Below, piece after piece: positions 37,917-45,883 of a stretch of DNA of 64,000 nt. Each line of letters begins with the position of its first letter. Positions within the stretch are counted from its first letter, which is position 1. The DNA is taken from positions 941,285-1,005,284 of the forward strand of contig RPFO01000079.1 in the NCBI GenBank assembly GCA_009746045.1. Direction: 5' to 3'. The translations under genes and the position numbers were made by a program. Source of the stretch: Mesostigma viride (Eukaryota > Streptophyta > Mesostigmatophyceae > Mesostigmatales > Mesostigmataceae). Under the pieces are notes generated by a model. That model saw only the letters and a program-made list of their open reading frames with translations, did no database searches and was not told where the DNA came from.

Positions 37917-38837
37917 ATGTCGTCTTCGCCTTCGTTCCTAGCGATCTGCTTTGGTTCAGTGTTAAAGGTGCTCAACGTGTTCATCTTCCCCATTTTGTTC
38001 GCGATATTATCAACCGCGGTGAACAATCGGTCGATTTCCATATCCATCTCTATATACTCTCTAGTGGTCTTCCTGATCACATTCCTTCCGAGTTTTGTGC
38101 GCGCCGGAGTATTCAAAGGGACTCTCGCCTTCATCCTCGTCGTAAGTGTAAAGTACGCCGTTGGCATCGCCTATATGCTCGCGTACGCTTCCTTTGGCGT
38201 TTCCAACGACGTCAAATCGTATATGGTATCCAAACCGAATGATTCCGATAAAGGCGCGCCTGAAACGCAGGCCGAAACACCCGAGGATAAAAAGAGAAGG
38301 CTTTCAAAGGAGGAAAGATATGCCGTCGCTGTAATAGTTGCAGAGAGGATTTCAAAAGAAATAGCGCTCAATACAAATTTTCTACTGCAAGTTCTCGATT
38401 TATCAACGATGGCACTGAGCAAGATGGGTGCCACCGGCCCAAGAAACGCATTAGATAAATCGTTGGACTACTACACTGAAACGACAATGTCCAGATCGGT
38501 TCTTCTCGCGTTTGACCCGAACCTGAGCGCCAAGTGTAAGGCAAGGGCGATCATGACATACGGTGAAGCTCCTTGCGACATGTCTAAATCAAGAGGATGG
38601 ACTGCTCAGTGGGACGCCGTCCTCGACAAAAATATGAGTACGGGGTGCAAAGCGCGCCAGATTTTCACGCTAGGATACAGCAAGTGCAGAGAGAAAGCGA
38701 GGACGTTGACAAAAGAGCAGGAGACGCCGATCACGGCCGAACGGTTTTCGACATCCTCGGCCCAAGTACCCCATAAGATGGCAGAGTCTGTAGACCCGGG
38801 TCTGCAGCTGATGAACGAAGAAAGGTTCAAGTATTGA
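37917..38837 (+). CDS. Membrane protein with soluble C-terminal domain
   Basis: From ATG 37917 the product has about 306 residues. Residues 1-100 hold three hydrophobic helices (FGSVLKVLNVFIFPILFAIL, SLVVFLITFLPSF, GTLAFILVVSVKYAVGIAYML). A Lys/Glu-rich linker follows, then a helical domain with a repeated Cys pattern: SAKCKARAIMTYGEAPC and STGCKARQIFTLGYSKC are a clear internal duplication. The opposite strand carries a polar frame over the helices, which I treat as a shadow. Role unknown. Confidence 0.55.
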   Translation: MSSSPSFLAICFGSVLKVLNVFIFPILFAILSTAVNNRSISISISIYSLVVFLITFLPSFVRAGVFKGTLAFILVVSVKYAVGIAYMLAYASFGVSNDVKSYMVSKPNDSDKGAPETQAETPEDKKRRLSKEERYAVAVIVAERISKEIALNTNFLLQVLDLSTMALSKMGATGPRNALDKSLDYYTETTMSRSVLLAFDPNLSAKCKARAIMTYGEAPCDMSKSRGWTAQWDAVLDKNMSTGCKARQIFTLGYSKCREKARTLTKEQETPITAERFSTSSAQVPHKMAESVDPGLQLMNEERFKY

Positions 38838-38895
38838 CACACAATTACTGGCGAATATTTAAATGTTTTCGAATCTAATTGGTACGACGATACGG

Positions 38896-39429
38896 ATGAA
38901 GTGTGGACGGACGACCGCGAAAGGCGGGAGATGCGCCATCGACGTGAAGAAGGGGAGCGAATGCCGGTTTCATGGGAAGCCGAAACACCGCGGCGCCAGC
39001 GCGAAGACGAAACGTCGCCGTGTTAGACACGTGGCTAGAACTAGCACAACGTCGTCCGCGCCACGTGTCTCGATGCCTAATTCATTTCCGTACCCGTCTA
39101 GAGCAGGTGGCGAGGAGTATACGGAAAATACGGCTCTAGTAACTGAGCGTCTTCCATCCGTTGACAATCTTCCAAATTTTGACGACGATCGATATCGTGT
39201 TGTTGATCTGAATTATCCTGGTGGGATGGTCATGCAGGCAGCTGGCGGTGGCCAGCCGCGGCAAATAATGAGACCTCCTTCGGATGGCGGACCTAGATTG
39301 CCTCGCGGGAGAGTGCCACCCGACGGAGATGCGACTGTCCGCTATTCCCAGTTGAACGCGAGGAGCGGCGGGGTTGGCGACGACCCGGACTTGTGGGACG
39401 ACGCGACGTCCGCGTACAGAGGCCGCTAG
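38896..39429 (+). CDS. Cys/His-tagged protein of unknown function
   Basis: From ATG 38896 the product has 177 residues; a start at 38863 would add 11. The tag is MKCGRTTAKGGRC, CRFHGKPKH, RRRVRHVART. The rest is Pro-, Gly- and Asp-rich and probably unstructured, ending SAYRGR. It has the tag without a recognisable second domain. It is 32 bases before the next tag gene on the same strand. Confidence 0.55.
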   Translation: MKCGRTTAKGGRCAIDVKKGSECRFHGKPKHRGASAKTKRRRVRHVARTSTTSSAPRVSMPNSFPYPSRAGGEEYTENTALVTERLPSVDNLPNFDDDRYRVVDLNYPGGMVMQAAGGGQPRQIMRPPSDGGPRLPRGRVPPDGDATVRYSQLNARSGGVGDDPDLWDDATSAYRGR

Positions 39430-39461
39430 ACGTAAATAATCTGCCGTTACATGAAAGGAGG

Positions 39462-40310
39462 ATGGCGAAGTGCTGCAGAAAGACTGCGACGGGCTCAAAC
39501 TGTCGCAACGAGGCGCGAGAAGGACGTAAAATGTGCGGCACGCACGCAGCTTGTCAAGCTAGAAAGCGAAGGAGGCACAGGGCAAGAGATTCGACCGCGA
39601 CAAAACCAACTGCTGATGATGCCCAACCGCTGCCACTTCCAAGGATTGGATTCGCTACCCCGACCTCTGCGGAAAATCAACAGATTCCGCTTCCCAAAAC
39701 CGAATTTGGTAAGTCTCAATGGAATCTTCACCCTATGAACCGCGCGTTGGTTCAGGATGATGCGACTGAAGGGTACCAGGAAAAGAGGAGGACGAGCATA
39801 CCAGGAAATCTCACATCTGCTCCTCCAATCCCCGCCTCTACAAAACCATCTATCCAAACAGGCTGGTCTGATATCCCCCTTGATTTACAACTCGCCATTG
39901 CAGGAATGGCAATCGACGGTCGTGACGGATTGAAAAATGCCGCGAATATGCGTCTTGTAAATCGCGAAATGAGCTCTATCGTCCCCCAAGCGTTGAATGA
40001 ATTGGACGGTAAAAGGTTTTATAATGAATCTCGAGCTATCCAACATAGAAGAGACGAACAACAACTGAACCCGGCTAACTATGTAAACCCAAAAGCCCGT
40101 TTAGAATACGAAAAAGCTGACGAGAGAGACAAAAATGAACGCGATTTATTGAATAACTACCATGCCGCGAGAATTATAGCGAAACGATCAGTTCCTTCCC
40201 TTATACGGGGCGATGCGAGACGAGAACTGGCCCGACAAGACCACCCTTCTCAGTCTAAGAGGACGAAGAGGGCAAGCGGCGCTCGTTCGAAAACGAGGAA
40301 ACGGCGCTGA
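39462..40310 (+). CDS. Cys/His-tagged protein with F-box-like region
   Basis: From ATG 39462 the product has 282 residues. The tag is MAKCCRKTATGSNC, CGTHAACQARKRRR, HRARD. Around residues 145-190, WSDIPLDLQLAIAGMA followed by AANMRLVNREMSSIV has the layout of an F-box (Leu-Pro start, then a helix with xLVNR). A charged helix follows, with QHRRDEQQLNP resembling the other F-box-like tag protein. The C-terminus is SKRTKRASGARSKTRKRR. A ubiquitin-ligase adaptor is the favoured but unproven role. Confidence 0.6.
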   Translation: MAKCCRKTATGSNCRNEAREGRKMCGTHAACQARKRRRHRARDSTATKPTADDAQPLPLPRIGFATPTSAENQQIPLPKTEFGKSQWNLHPMNRALVQDDATEGYQEKRRTSIPGNLTSAPPIPASTKPSIQTGWSDIPLDLQLAIAGMAIDGRDGLKNAANMRLVNREMSSIVPQALNELDGKRFYNESRAIQHRRDEQQLNPANYVNPKARLEYEKADERDKNERDLLNNYHAARIIAKRSVPSLIRGDARRELARQDHPSQSKRTKRASGARSKTRKRR

Positions 40311-40452
40311 TTTCATAGTGCCGTAACAGCGTCGCGCCACTTCGAGGAAACGTCTATAACATGCATGCATAAAGGAGTGAAAGAGACGTCTCGCACTCCA
40401 TCACGCACTCAGACTCCCATCGACAACCAACCAACCGCCAACTATAGTTTCG

Positions 40453-41139
40453 ATGACGTCCCTCATCGTCGCCGAACAGACTCTGAAGACCTTGCAAAAG
40501 AAGGAGTACGCATGGCTGAAACGCGTCACGTTATCGCAATTCCAAAAGGAGGTCGACAGCAAGGAAGAGCCTCGCACTCCCGTCTTGGATCACGACCTCG
40601 ACCCCGTTTACAAGGGTAGGCCGCCCATGTGGGCTTTTCGCCACACTCGCTCGTTCTGCCTCCAAGACCCTCTGATTGTCTACGCCTCTTCCGCGACTTT
40701 TTACAACACGCCTCCATCGCTGCCTGCCAACGACGACCGCTGGCCCCACTTCATTCCGTGGCGCGAGGAGCCACGAACGGGAGACGACAAGCTCGTGTAT
40801 TCCCCTGACTATCGTCTCATGCGCACGGACTTTAAGAGATACTCCGCGCAGTTCTTCGACTTTACGCAGCGAGCGATCATGCACGAAGAGATCATGGCTT
40901 TTTTCAATCAGTACGTGATGCGAGGAATTCCTTGGCGCACACGTACTCGTTCGGAGGAGGATCAGCAGTTTTTGGAAGGCGAGAACCGCCCAGTCCGCGT
41001 GTCCAAGCCCGGCCCGCGCGACTGTCTCATGATGCACGCCTTCATGGCCGTGCCCGATTCGCAGAAGGAACTAGCCAGCGCTCTGTTAGTGGACGGATAC
41101 GTCCCCGCGCCTTCACCCAAACGAGTCCGCGTGCGCTAA
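40453..41139 (+). CDS. Hypothetical protein
   Basis: The 228-residue product from ATG 40453 is globular, rich in aromatic residues and Arg (for example WPHFIPWREEP and QFFDFTQRA), and ends in PSPKRVRVR. No membrane helix, Cys motif or known domain is visible. It marks the change from the tag-gene cluster to genes with host-like promoters. Confidence 0.5.
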   Translation: MTSLIVAEQTLKTLQKKEYAWLKRVTLSQFQKEVDSKEEPRTPVLDHDLDPVYKGRPPMWAFRHTRSFCLQDPLIVYASSATFYNTPPSLPANDDRWPHFIPWREEPRTGDDKLVYSPDYRLMRTDFKRYSAQFFDFTQRAIMHEEIMAFFNQYVMRGIPWRTRTRSEEDQQFLEGENRPVRVSKPGPRDCLMMHAFMAVPDSQKELASALLVDGYVPAPSPKRVRVR

Positions 41140-41247
41140 ACTATTTAATGAAATCAATAAACACGTTTCGTACTGTTTCCTAGTGGACTCATTGCATCCC
41201 ATAGTGACTTGAATAAATTAAATTCAATTAAATAATCAACACCCCCC

Positions 41248-41922
41248 CTAGTCCGCCCTGGCCCTCTTCTCCGGGCTGCACTCCCCAGGGTCCCTGTCAG
41301 GTGCGCGCTCTTGCGCCGAGGGCTCTGCGGCCTTTGCATTCACTACAGGGGCATTCACTACAGGGACAGAGGGCTCTACGTCCTTTACAACGGGCTCTGC
41401 GGCCTCCGCCACGACGGCCTTGCCCTTGCCCTTCCCCTTGTCCCTGCTCCACATATCGCGACAAGTGCACGCAACCGGGGGCCTCTCCGCGGAAACGGGC
41501 CACTTCTTGCACTCGCAGCCGTCCAAATGGTGCGCGGGAGAGTAAACCACCCCGATCGACTCGGACGGCGCGGCGGCACGAACGGAGTTGCCCAGGCACC
41601 ACGTCCCCGTCCTCTGATCCCACCGCCACGGAATGCGCACGGTGACGAAGTCGCCCTCGACGAGCAGCGCGTCAGGGGGGGCCAGAGAGTAATACCAGGG
41701 GTAGCGGGGCACGATCCCGCACGGATAATTCCCCGGTTTGGACAAGTACGCTTCCGCCTTCGCGTCCGGCGGCGGCATGTGCTTCTTGAAATCGTACGTC
41801 TTCACGTCCCTCCACCCCTCTACGGTGTAAATCATGTCCGGGTCGCTGATCTCTACCAGTCCCATCTTGGGCATGTAGTAGACCGGCGGCGTGGCGAGCG
41901 GCCTTTCGTTGCTGTTCTGCAT
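41248..41922 (-). CDS. Cysteine-containing protein with Lys/Ala-rich tail
   Basis: The 224-residue product has a structured N-terminal part with many Tyr, Trp and Pro. A Cys/His cluster around residues 130-158 (HHLDGCECKKW and ACTCRDMW) may bind zinc. A KGKGKGK stretch is followed by an Ala/Val/Glu/Pro-rich disordered tail with repeated VNAP and AAEP words. It shares the intergenic region 41923-42370 with the divergent acidic gene. Function is unknown. Confidence 0.5.
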   Translation of the reverse strand: MQNSNERPLATPPVYYMPKMGLVEISDPDMIYTVEGWRDVKTYDFKKHMPPPDAKAEAYLSKPGNYPCGIVPRYPWYYSLAPPDALLVEGDFVTVRIPWRWDQRTGTWCLGNSVRAAAPSESIGVVYSPAHHLDGCECKKWPVSAERPPVACTCRDMWSRDKGKGKGKAVVAEAAEPVVKDVEPSVPVVNAPVVNAKAAEPSAQERAPDRDPGECSPEKRARAD

Positions 41923-42370
41923 CCTGCGATTGCGTTCGGAGGGAGGGGGGATAGCAAAGGGGTGGGGTGGTCAGCCATGGAAAAAGATGGGCAAGGGGCG
42001 GGCAAGGACTCGGACTGGCTATGGCTGCATGCGTGGCGGGCACACTCACTTGTTTCTTGGGAGCCTTTGCTTGCGGTGGGTTCGGATTGCCCGAATTCGG
42101 ACGGGAGGAGGGACTTTATACTCGTGGTCCGAAGGGGCGCGTGCTGACTCACGGGACGCGTACGGTACGGCACTGGCGCGGCGCGGGCCGCGGGTGACCC
42201 GATAGGGTACAACGCGGCGCTGTGGATAGGGTGCTGACTCACGGGAATCTTCTAGAAGGTCCGCGTGGCGCGGCGCTGTACCGAGGGTTTTTGGGACATA
42301 AAGCGGGCCTTGGCCGTTTTCGTTGGCATCTCGCTCTCTCACACACACACACTCTCTCTCTTTGGTAGAC
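41923..42370. promoter_or_regulatory. Divergent promoter with heat-shock element and two TGACTCA sites
   Basis: This 448-base region holds TGACTCA at 42145-42151 and again at 42235-42241, each inside GTGCTGACTCACGGG. Directly after the second is GAATCTTCTAGAAG (42245-42258), a perfect three-unit heat-shock element (GAA-nn-TTC-nn-GAA). A TATAAAG word lies at about 42116-42122 on the minus strand and a CATAAAG at about 42297-42303 on the plus strand, followed by CA and CT repeats in the leader. These are eukaryotic-type elements. Confidence 0.6.
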
Positions 42371-43192
42371 ATGGCTTCCCTCCTGCGCCGCTGCAACAAG
42401 TGCCCTGGCCGTTTCCCCGACTCCCACTTCCTGTCCGCCCGCCGTGCGAACTCGTTCACGCTGACCTGCGTCACGTGCCGCGAGACGCAGAACAAGCAGG
42501 CCCGCGCTCGCAGGGCCCGCGAGAAGGACCTGATGGAGAGCGAAGGAGACCAGGACGAGAAAGGAGGCCCCTCGTACAGCTACAGCTCTTCCTCCTCTTC
42601 TGACTCCGAGTCCGAGTCCGAGGCTCCTAAGAGTCCTCAGAGTCCTGACACGCCTGCTCTGGTGGAGGAGATCGTCCCCGAGACTCCCTCCACCGTGTTT
42701 CCTCCGTTCCTGCCCGCCCCCTTCAAGCGCTGCCTGCGCATCAACGGCAAGAACCCCCATTACAAGGGGCACGTGGGCATGGGCGCTCGCGTGAAGGAGA
42801 CGTCGAAGCGCGGCTTCGAGAGCCGCCGCAGGCTGTCCCCCTACTTCCGGCAGTGCGCGTCGTCCGTGGGCGACGACGAGGTCTTGGTCGGCTCCGAGGG
42901 CAGCGCCAAGGACCACCTGGAAGAGTCTCGCTCTGTCCGCAGCGATCGTCAGATCCGCGAGACGATCGACCTGACGCACGAATTGGCGGATCCGTCAGAT
43001 GATGATGACGAGGGCGTTCCCATGATGGGCGCCATGCACATGGAGGAGTGCGACCTGGGCTTGGACTTGGAGCGCGCGTCCGAGAACCTGTTCTGCGACT
43101 ACCGCATCGGCGCTCTGTCCCTGGAGGACATCGCCGGTCTTCAGAAGGTGGAGGCTGAACGCTGGTTCCTTCCGTTCGGACTGCTGAACTGA
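42371..43192 (+). CDS. Acidic zinc-ribbon protein, possible regulator
   Basis: From ATG 42371 the product has 273 residues. An N-terminal C-x2-C...C-x2-C pair (CNKC and CVTC) forms a likely zinc ribbon, then a basic helix (ARARRAREK). A Ser/Glu/Asp-rich acidic stretch follows, then a basic middle and an acidic C-terminus. A DNA-binding ribbon plus acidic segments fits a transcription regulator. A TGTAA poly(A)-type word is 28 bases past the stop. Its promoter carries a heat-shock element. No specific family is recognised. Confidence 0.55.
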   Translation: MASLLRRCNKCPGRFPDSHFLSARRANSFTLTCVTCRETQNKQARARRAREKDLMESEGDQDEKGGPSYSYSSSSSSDSESESEAPKSPQSPDTPALVEEIVPETPSTVFPPFLPAPFKRCLRINGKNPHYKGHVGMGARVKETSKRGFESRRRLSPYFRQCASSVGDDEVLVGSEGSAKDHLEESRSVRSDRQIRETIDLTHELADPSDDDDEGVPMMGAMHMEECDLGLDLERASENLFCDYRIGALSLEDIAGLQKVEAERWFLPFGLLN

Positions 43193-43319
43193 TTCATGGG
43201 GACTTGTACATATTGAACTTGTAATAAATCGATTTTATTGGCTGCAACTTGTTTGTCACTAGGTAGTTCCGCGGCCTCGCGTGTCTGAACATGACCAACT
43301 ACACCTGAACAAAATCCGC

Positions 43320-43866
43320 GCGATCTGATTGGACGCTACTAGAAGTGCTCGTAGTATCGACCAATAGGGATAGCATAACCACTTTTATCATTTTACACGG
43401 GAATGGTGATGGTGACACTGGATGGGCTATTTTTTTTGTTGTGAATTAGTGGGAGCCCTTTTTTTCTATGGTTGGGTTGCATTCAAAATTTTATGGTCAG
43501 CGATAGAGTATAATTTATGACCGTTACATTCAAAATTTTATGGTCAGCGATAGAGTATAATAATAATTCTGGCACATGTCAAAATTTTATGGTCAGCGAT
43601 AGAGCATAATTTATGACCGTTACATTCAAAATTTTATGGTCAGCGATAGAGTGTATCAATGCATGACACGTGTCATATAAAATGAAATTGGTATTAAAAT
43701 AAGATGTACACCAGCCATAGAAAAAAAGGGCTCCCACTATTTCACACCGAAAAAAATAGCCCATCCAGTGTCACCATCACCATTCCCGTGTAAAATGATG
43801 AAAGTGGTTATGCTAACGCCTATTGGTCGCTACTAGGATCATACAAGCGTCGTCCAATCAGATTGC
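43320..43866. mobile_element. MITE-like element with ~155-bp imperfect inverted termini
   Basis: The left arm, about 43320-43475, is matched in reverse complement by about 43707-43866. Shared words include GATTGGACG, CCAATAGG, GCATAACCACTTT, CATTTTACACGGGAATGG and GATGGGCTATTTTTTT. The centre holds four copies of a 46-47 bp repeat and no gene. This is the build of a non-autonomous DNA transposon, but the CCAAT boxes in the arms could also make it a bidirectional regulatory or origin structure. Target-site duplications were not established. The right arm reaches the 3' end of the frameshifted HNH gene. Confidence 0.55.
43481..43653 (+). repeat. Four-copy 46-47 bp AT-rich repeat
   Basis: Copies begin near 43481, 43528, 43578 and 43624. 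Each contains CAAAATTTTATGGTCAGCG followed by ATAGAG; the first and third continue into TAATTTATGACCGTTAC. They lie at the centre of the inverted-repeat element. Iterated AT-rich words flanked by a palindrome are also a feature of replication origins. Confidence 0.8.
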
Positions 43867-44633
43867 TCCTTTTTTATCCCATGGCCAAGTGGTAGCGGTG
43901 CCAGCAGCAGGCACGGGGAACGCCACGCGCGCCCGTTTACGCGGAGGATTCTCGAGGACTTGGCGCTCTTTCTCGGGCTTCCGCGGCCGCATCTTGCGTT
44001 TCAGCACCTCCTGTTCTGACCGCGGCGCTCTCGTGCGTTTCCAAGTGGGGTACACGTTCCTGTAGTGCAGTTTCTTCAGAGTCTTTTCCATCGACTGAGA
44101 AGAGTCGCGCTCCGTGTACATGTGATCGATGTACCACTCTTTGCCGTAGTTTTCCCACGTCATCCCCCCTCGAACCGGTCCTCCAAATGGCGGACCAAGC
44201 CCGGCATGTCGATCCCCAGAGCCTCTCGCACCACGTCCTTGCTGAAAATGCTGAGTCGTTTCATGGCGCACAGAAACAGCTGCTCGAAGACGACTGTCTC
44301 GGGATTGCACACGATGCATTCGTCTCTGTGAATTTCGGGGTGTCGCTCGCATCCCTCGAGGATGCACTCGGAACAAGTTTTTGCGACCTTTCTCTGCGAT
44401 GCGGTGTGTTTCTTGCATCGCCACAAAGCACAATCGGGACAAGGTTTGGCGAATCCGTGGGGGCACGATTCTTTACGGATATACTCGCACTGGCCTATGC
44501 CGCACCTTTTGCACTGGTGCCTGGCTTCGTGGTCGCACACATATTTCGCTGTCCGAGCCCAAGAGCTCCCCCATTCCGAGTTCCCCCTCATGGCGTCTGT
44601 CTCTGTCAATGCCCCAGCCCTCCTTTTATGCAT
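43858..44633 (-). pseudogene. Frameshifted HNH endonuclease with zinc-knuckle array
   Basis: The frame from ATG 44633 (an ATG at 44591 is an alternative) encodes a Cys/His array: CDHEARHQCKRCGIGQC, CPHGF, C-x2-C and CERH repeats. It ends shortly after HLEDRFEGG. A second frame continues MTWENYGKEWYIDH, the HNH start, then LHYRNVYPTW. In the intron HNH gene the same segments are joined (KDGMNWDNFGKDWHVDH). The break falls in a run of six G (minus strand) near 44164; one further G would join them. It is not inside a visible intron. Either a sequencing loss or a decayed free-standing homing gene. Confidence 0.65.
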
Positions 44634-44639
44634 GCTAAA

Positions 44640-44734
44640 AACACGCCGACCCTCGCCGAACCTTCCAGAACCTCCCAGTCTACTCGTAGTATCCACCAAT
44701 AGGAACGCTCGGTTTATACCCCACATACGCCCCG
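44640..44734 (-). promoter_or_regulatory. Promoter of the second HNH gene: heat-shock element, CCAAT box, TATA word
   Basis: GAACCTTCCAGAA at 44658-44670 is a heat-shock element (GAA-nn-TTC-nn-GAA). CTCGTAGTATC followed by CACCAATAGG lies just beyond, the same words found in the left arm of the inverted-repeat element at 43349-43368. A TTTATAC word at about 44713 follows. The shared CCAAT-bearing block suggests the element and this promoter are related by descent. Confidence 0.5.
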
Positions 44735-45505
44735 TCAAAGGACGATGATGTTGGAGAAGTCCTCGGCATTCACGCCGAACTCCGCCAGTTTAGCAACCAC
44801 GTCCGCCACGGCCGCCTCGTCATCCTCCTCCACGGGGGCCTGGGGCACCTCGATCACGCCACCTGACTGGTCGCGCATGTTCAGGTCCATCCCCAGCCGT
44901 TCAGAGCACGCAGAAAGAACCGCGTTCGCCTCGTCCAAGTGCTCCTGCAGGCCCTTCTTCAGAGCCTTGCCCGCGATCTTGCAAGAAACCCTGTGCATGC
45001 CGTACGCCCTCAGCTGGCAAACCCGGCTGCAATAACGAGTCGTCGAGCACCGGTTGCACTTCTTGTGCTTCCCACCCACCGGGGGCAGCTCCTTGCACCA
45101 CCCGCAGCGGCCGGACTCCACGTCGATCAAGTTCGTCAAGGGGCAGCGGTACAGAGCGTCCTTGTACGCGTCCCACAGGATGCGGGAGTCCTCCCCCTTG
45201 ATCTGAACGCACCCCTTGAAAACAACCATGGGGGCGTCGAACTTGAACACGCGACCGCTCTCCCAGATCAGGTTGAATCCGTACTTGCCCCTGAGCAGAT
45301 CCGCGTACTCGGGCATCCTCAAGGCCTGCACCACCGAAAAGAAATCCCCGCGGCTCACAAAGGCCGCGCACACGTTCAATATCGTTTCGCGTTCCCGTGC
45401 ATCCGGCTCGAGCAAGGCTACGGTCAACAGCCGAGTGCCCATCAGGTCCTCGATGGCCCACTCCTGAGACGGATGCTGCGTTACGGTCTCTGAGGAGCTA
45501 GACAT
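44735..45505 (-). CDS. MYND zinc-finger protein
   Basis: The 256-residue protein has an all-helical N-terminal 130 residues, then a full MYND finger: C134-x2-C137, C150-x2-C153, YC159-x3-C163 and H171-x3-C175. MYND fingers bind proline-rich partners and occur in transcription corepressors and methyltransferases; no SET domain is present here. The C-terminus is helical and acidic (EEDDEAAVAD). Proline-rich proteins in this window are conceivable partners. Its promoter carries the strongest heat-shock element in the window. Confidence 0.8.
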   Translation of the reverse strand: MSSSSETVTQHPSQEWAIEDLMGTRLLTVALLEPDARERETILNVCAAFVSRGDFFSVVQALRMPEYADLLRGKYGFNLIWESGRVFKFDAPMVVFKGCVQIKGEDSRILWDAYKDALYRCPLTNLIDVESGRCGWCKELPPVGGKHKKCNRCSTTRYCSRVCQLRAYGMHRVSCKIAGKALKKGLQEHLDEANAVLSACSERLGMDLNMRDQSGGVIEVPQAPVEEDDEAAVADVVAKLAEFGVNAEDFSNIIVL

Positions 45506-45883
45506 GATCTACTGTATGTACTGGCTATGGCTATGGCTGGCTGAGGCTGACTATGCCAAGTCACCACCCTCGCGCGACTATATCCCTTCGCCTGATCCAT
45601 CAACTATACCGCGTTGTACCCTATCGGGTCGCGCCACGCGAATCTTCTAGAAGCTTCCGGAAGCGCCGCGCCACATGTCCGCGTCCCGTGACTCAGCACC
45701 TGAAAAGCGCCGCGCCGTCCACGCGGCCCACGCCGCGCCACGGATAAGGCCACGTACTTCGACCAATCCCGTGCGTCCTGCGGAAATCCGGGAAACCTTA
45801 ACTTCGCAAACTCCACCAGGACTCACCATCTCGCTCTCCTACCCAGCTCACTAGCTCCCAAACCCAAGCACCCATCCTCAGCT
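45506..45883. promoter_or_regulatory. Divergent promoter with a perfect five-unit heat-shock element
   Basis: At 45640-45662 the bases alternate GAA-nn-TTC-nn-GAA-nn-TTC-nn-GAA without a mismatch, a full-strength heat-shock-factor site. TGACTCA follows at 45689-45695. A CCAAT word lies at about 45765 toward the plus-strand gene, and a GATATAG word at about 45585 serves the MYND gene. GC-rich GCGCCGCGCC words resemble those in the 41923-42370 region. Confidence 0.65.

Noticed and set aside
37898-38134. Polar 78-codon minus-strand frame opposite the membrane helices at 37917
   Set aside because: It looks protein-like, but the plus frame is four times longer and has a meaningful internal duplication. 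A real antisense gene is not fully excluded.
43481-43653. CRISPR-like array
   Set aside because: Four repeats without spacers of uniform length, enclosed by inverted repeats; no cas genes.
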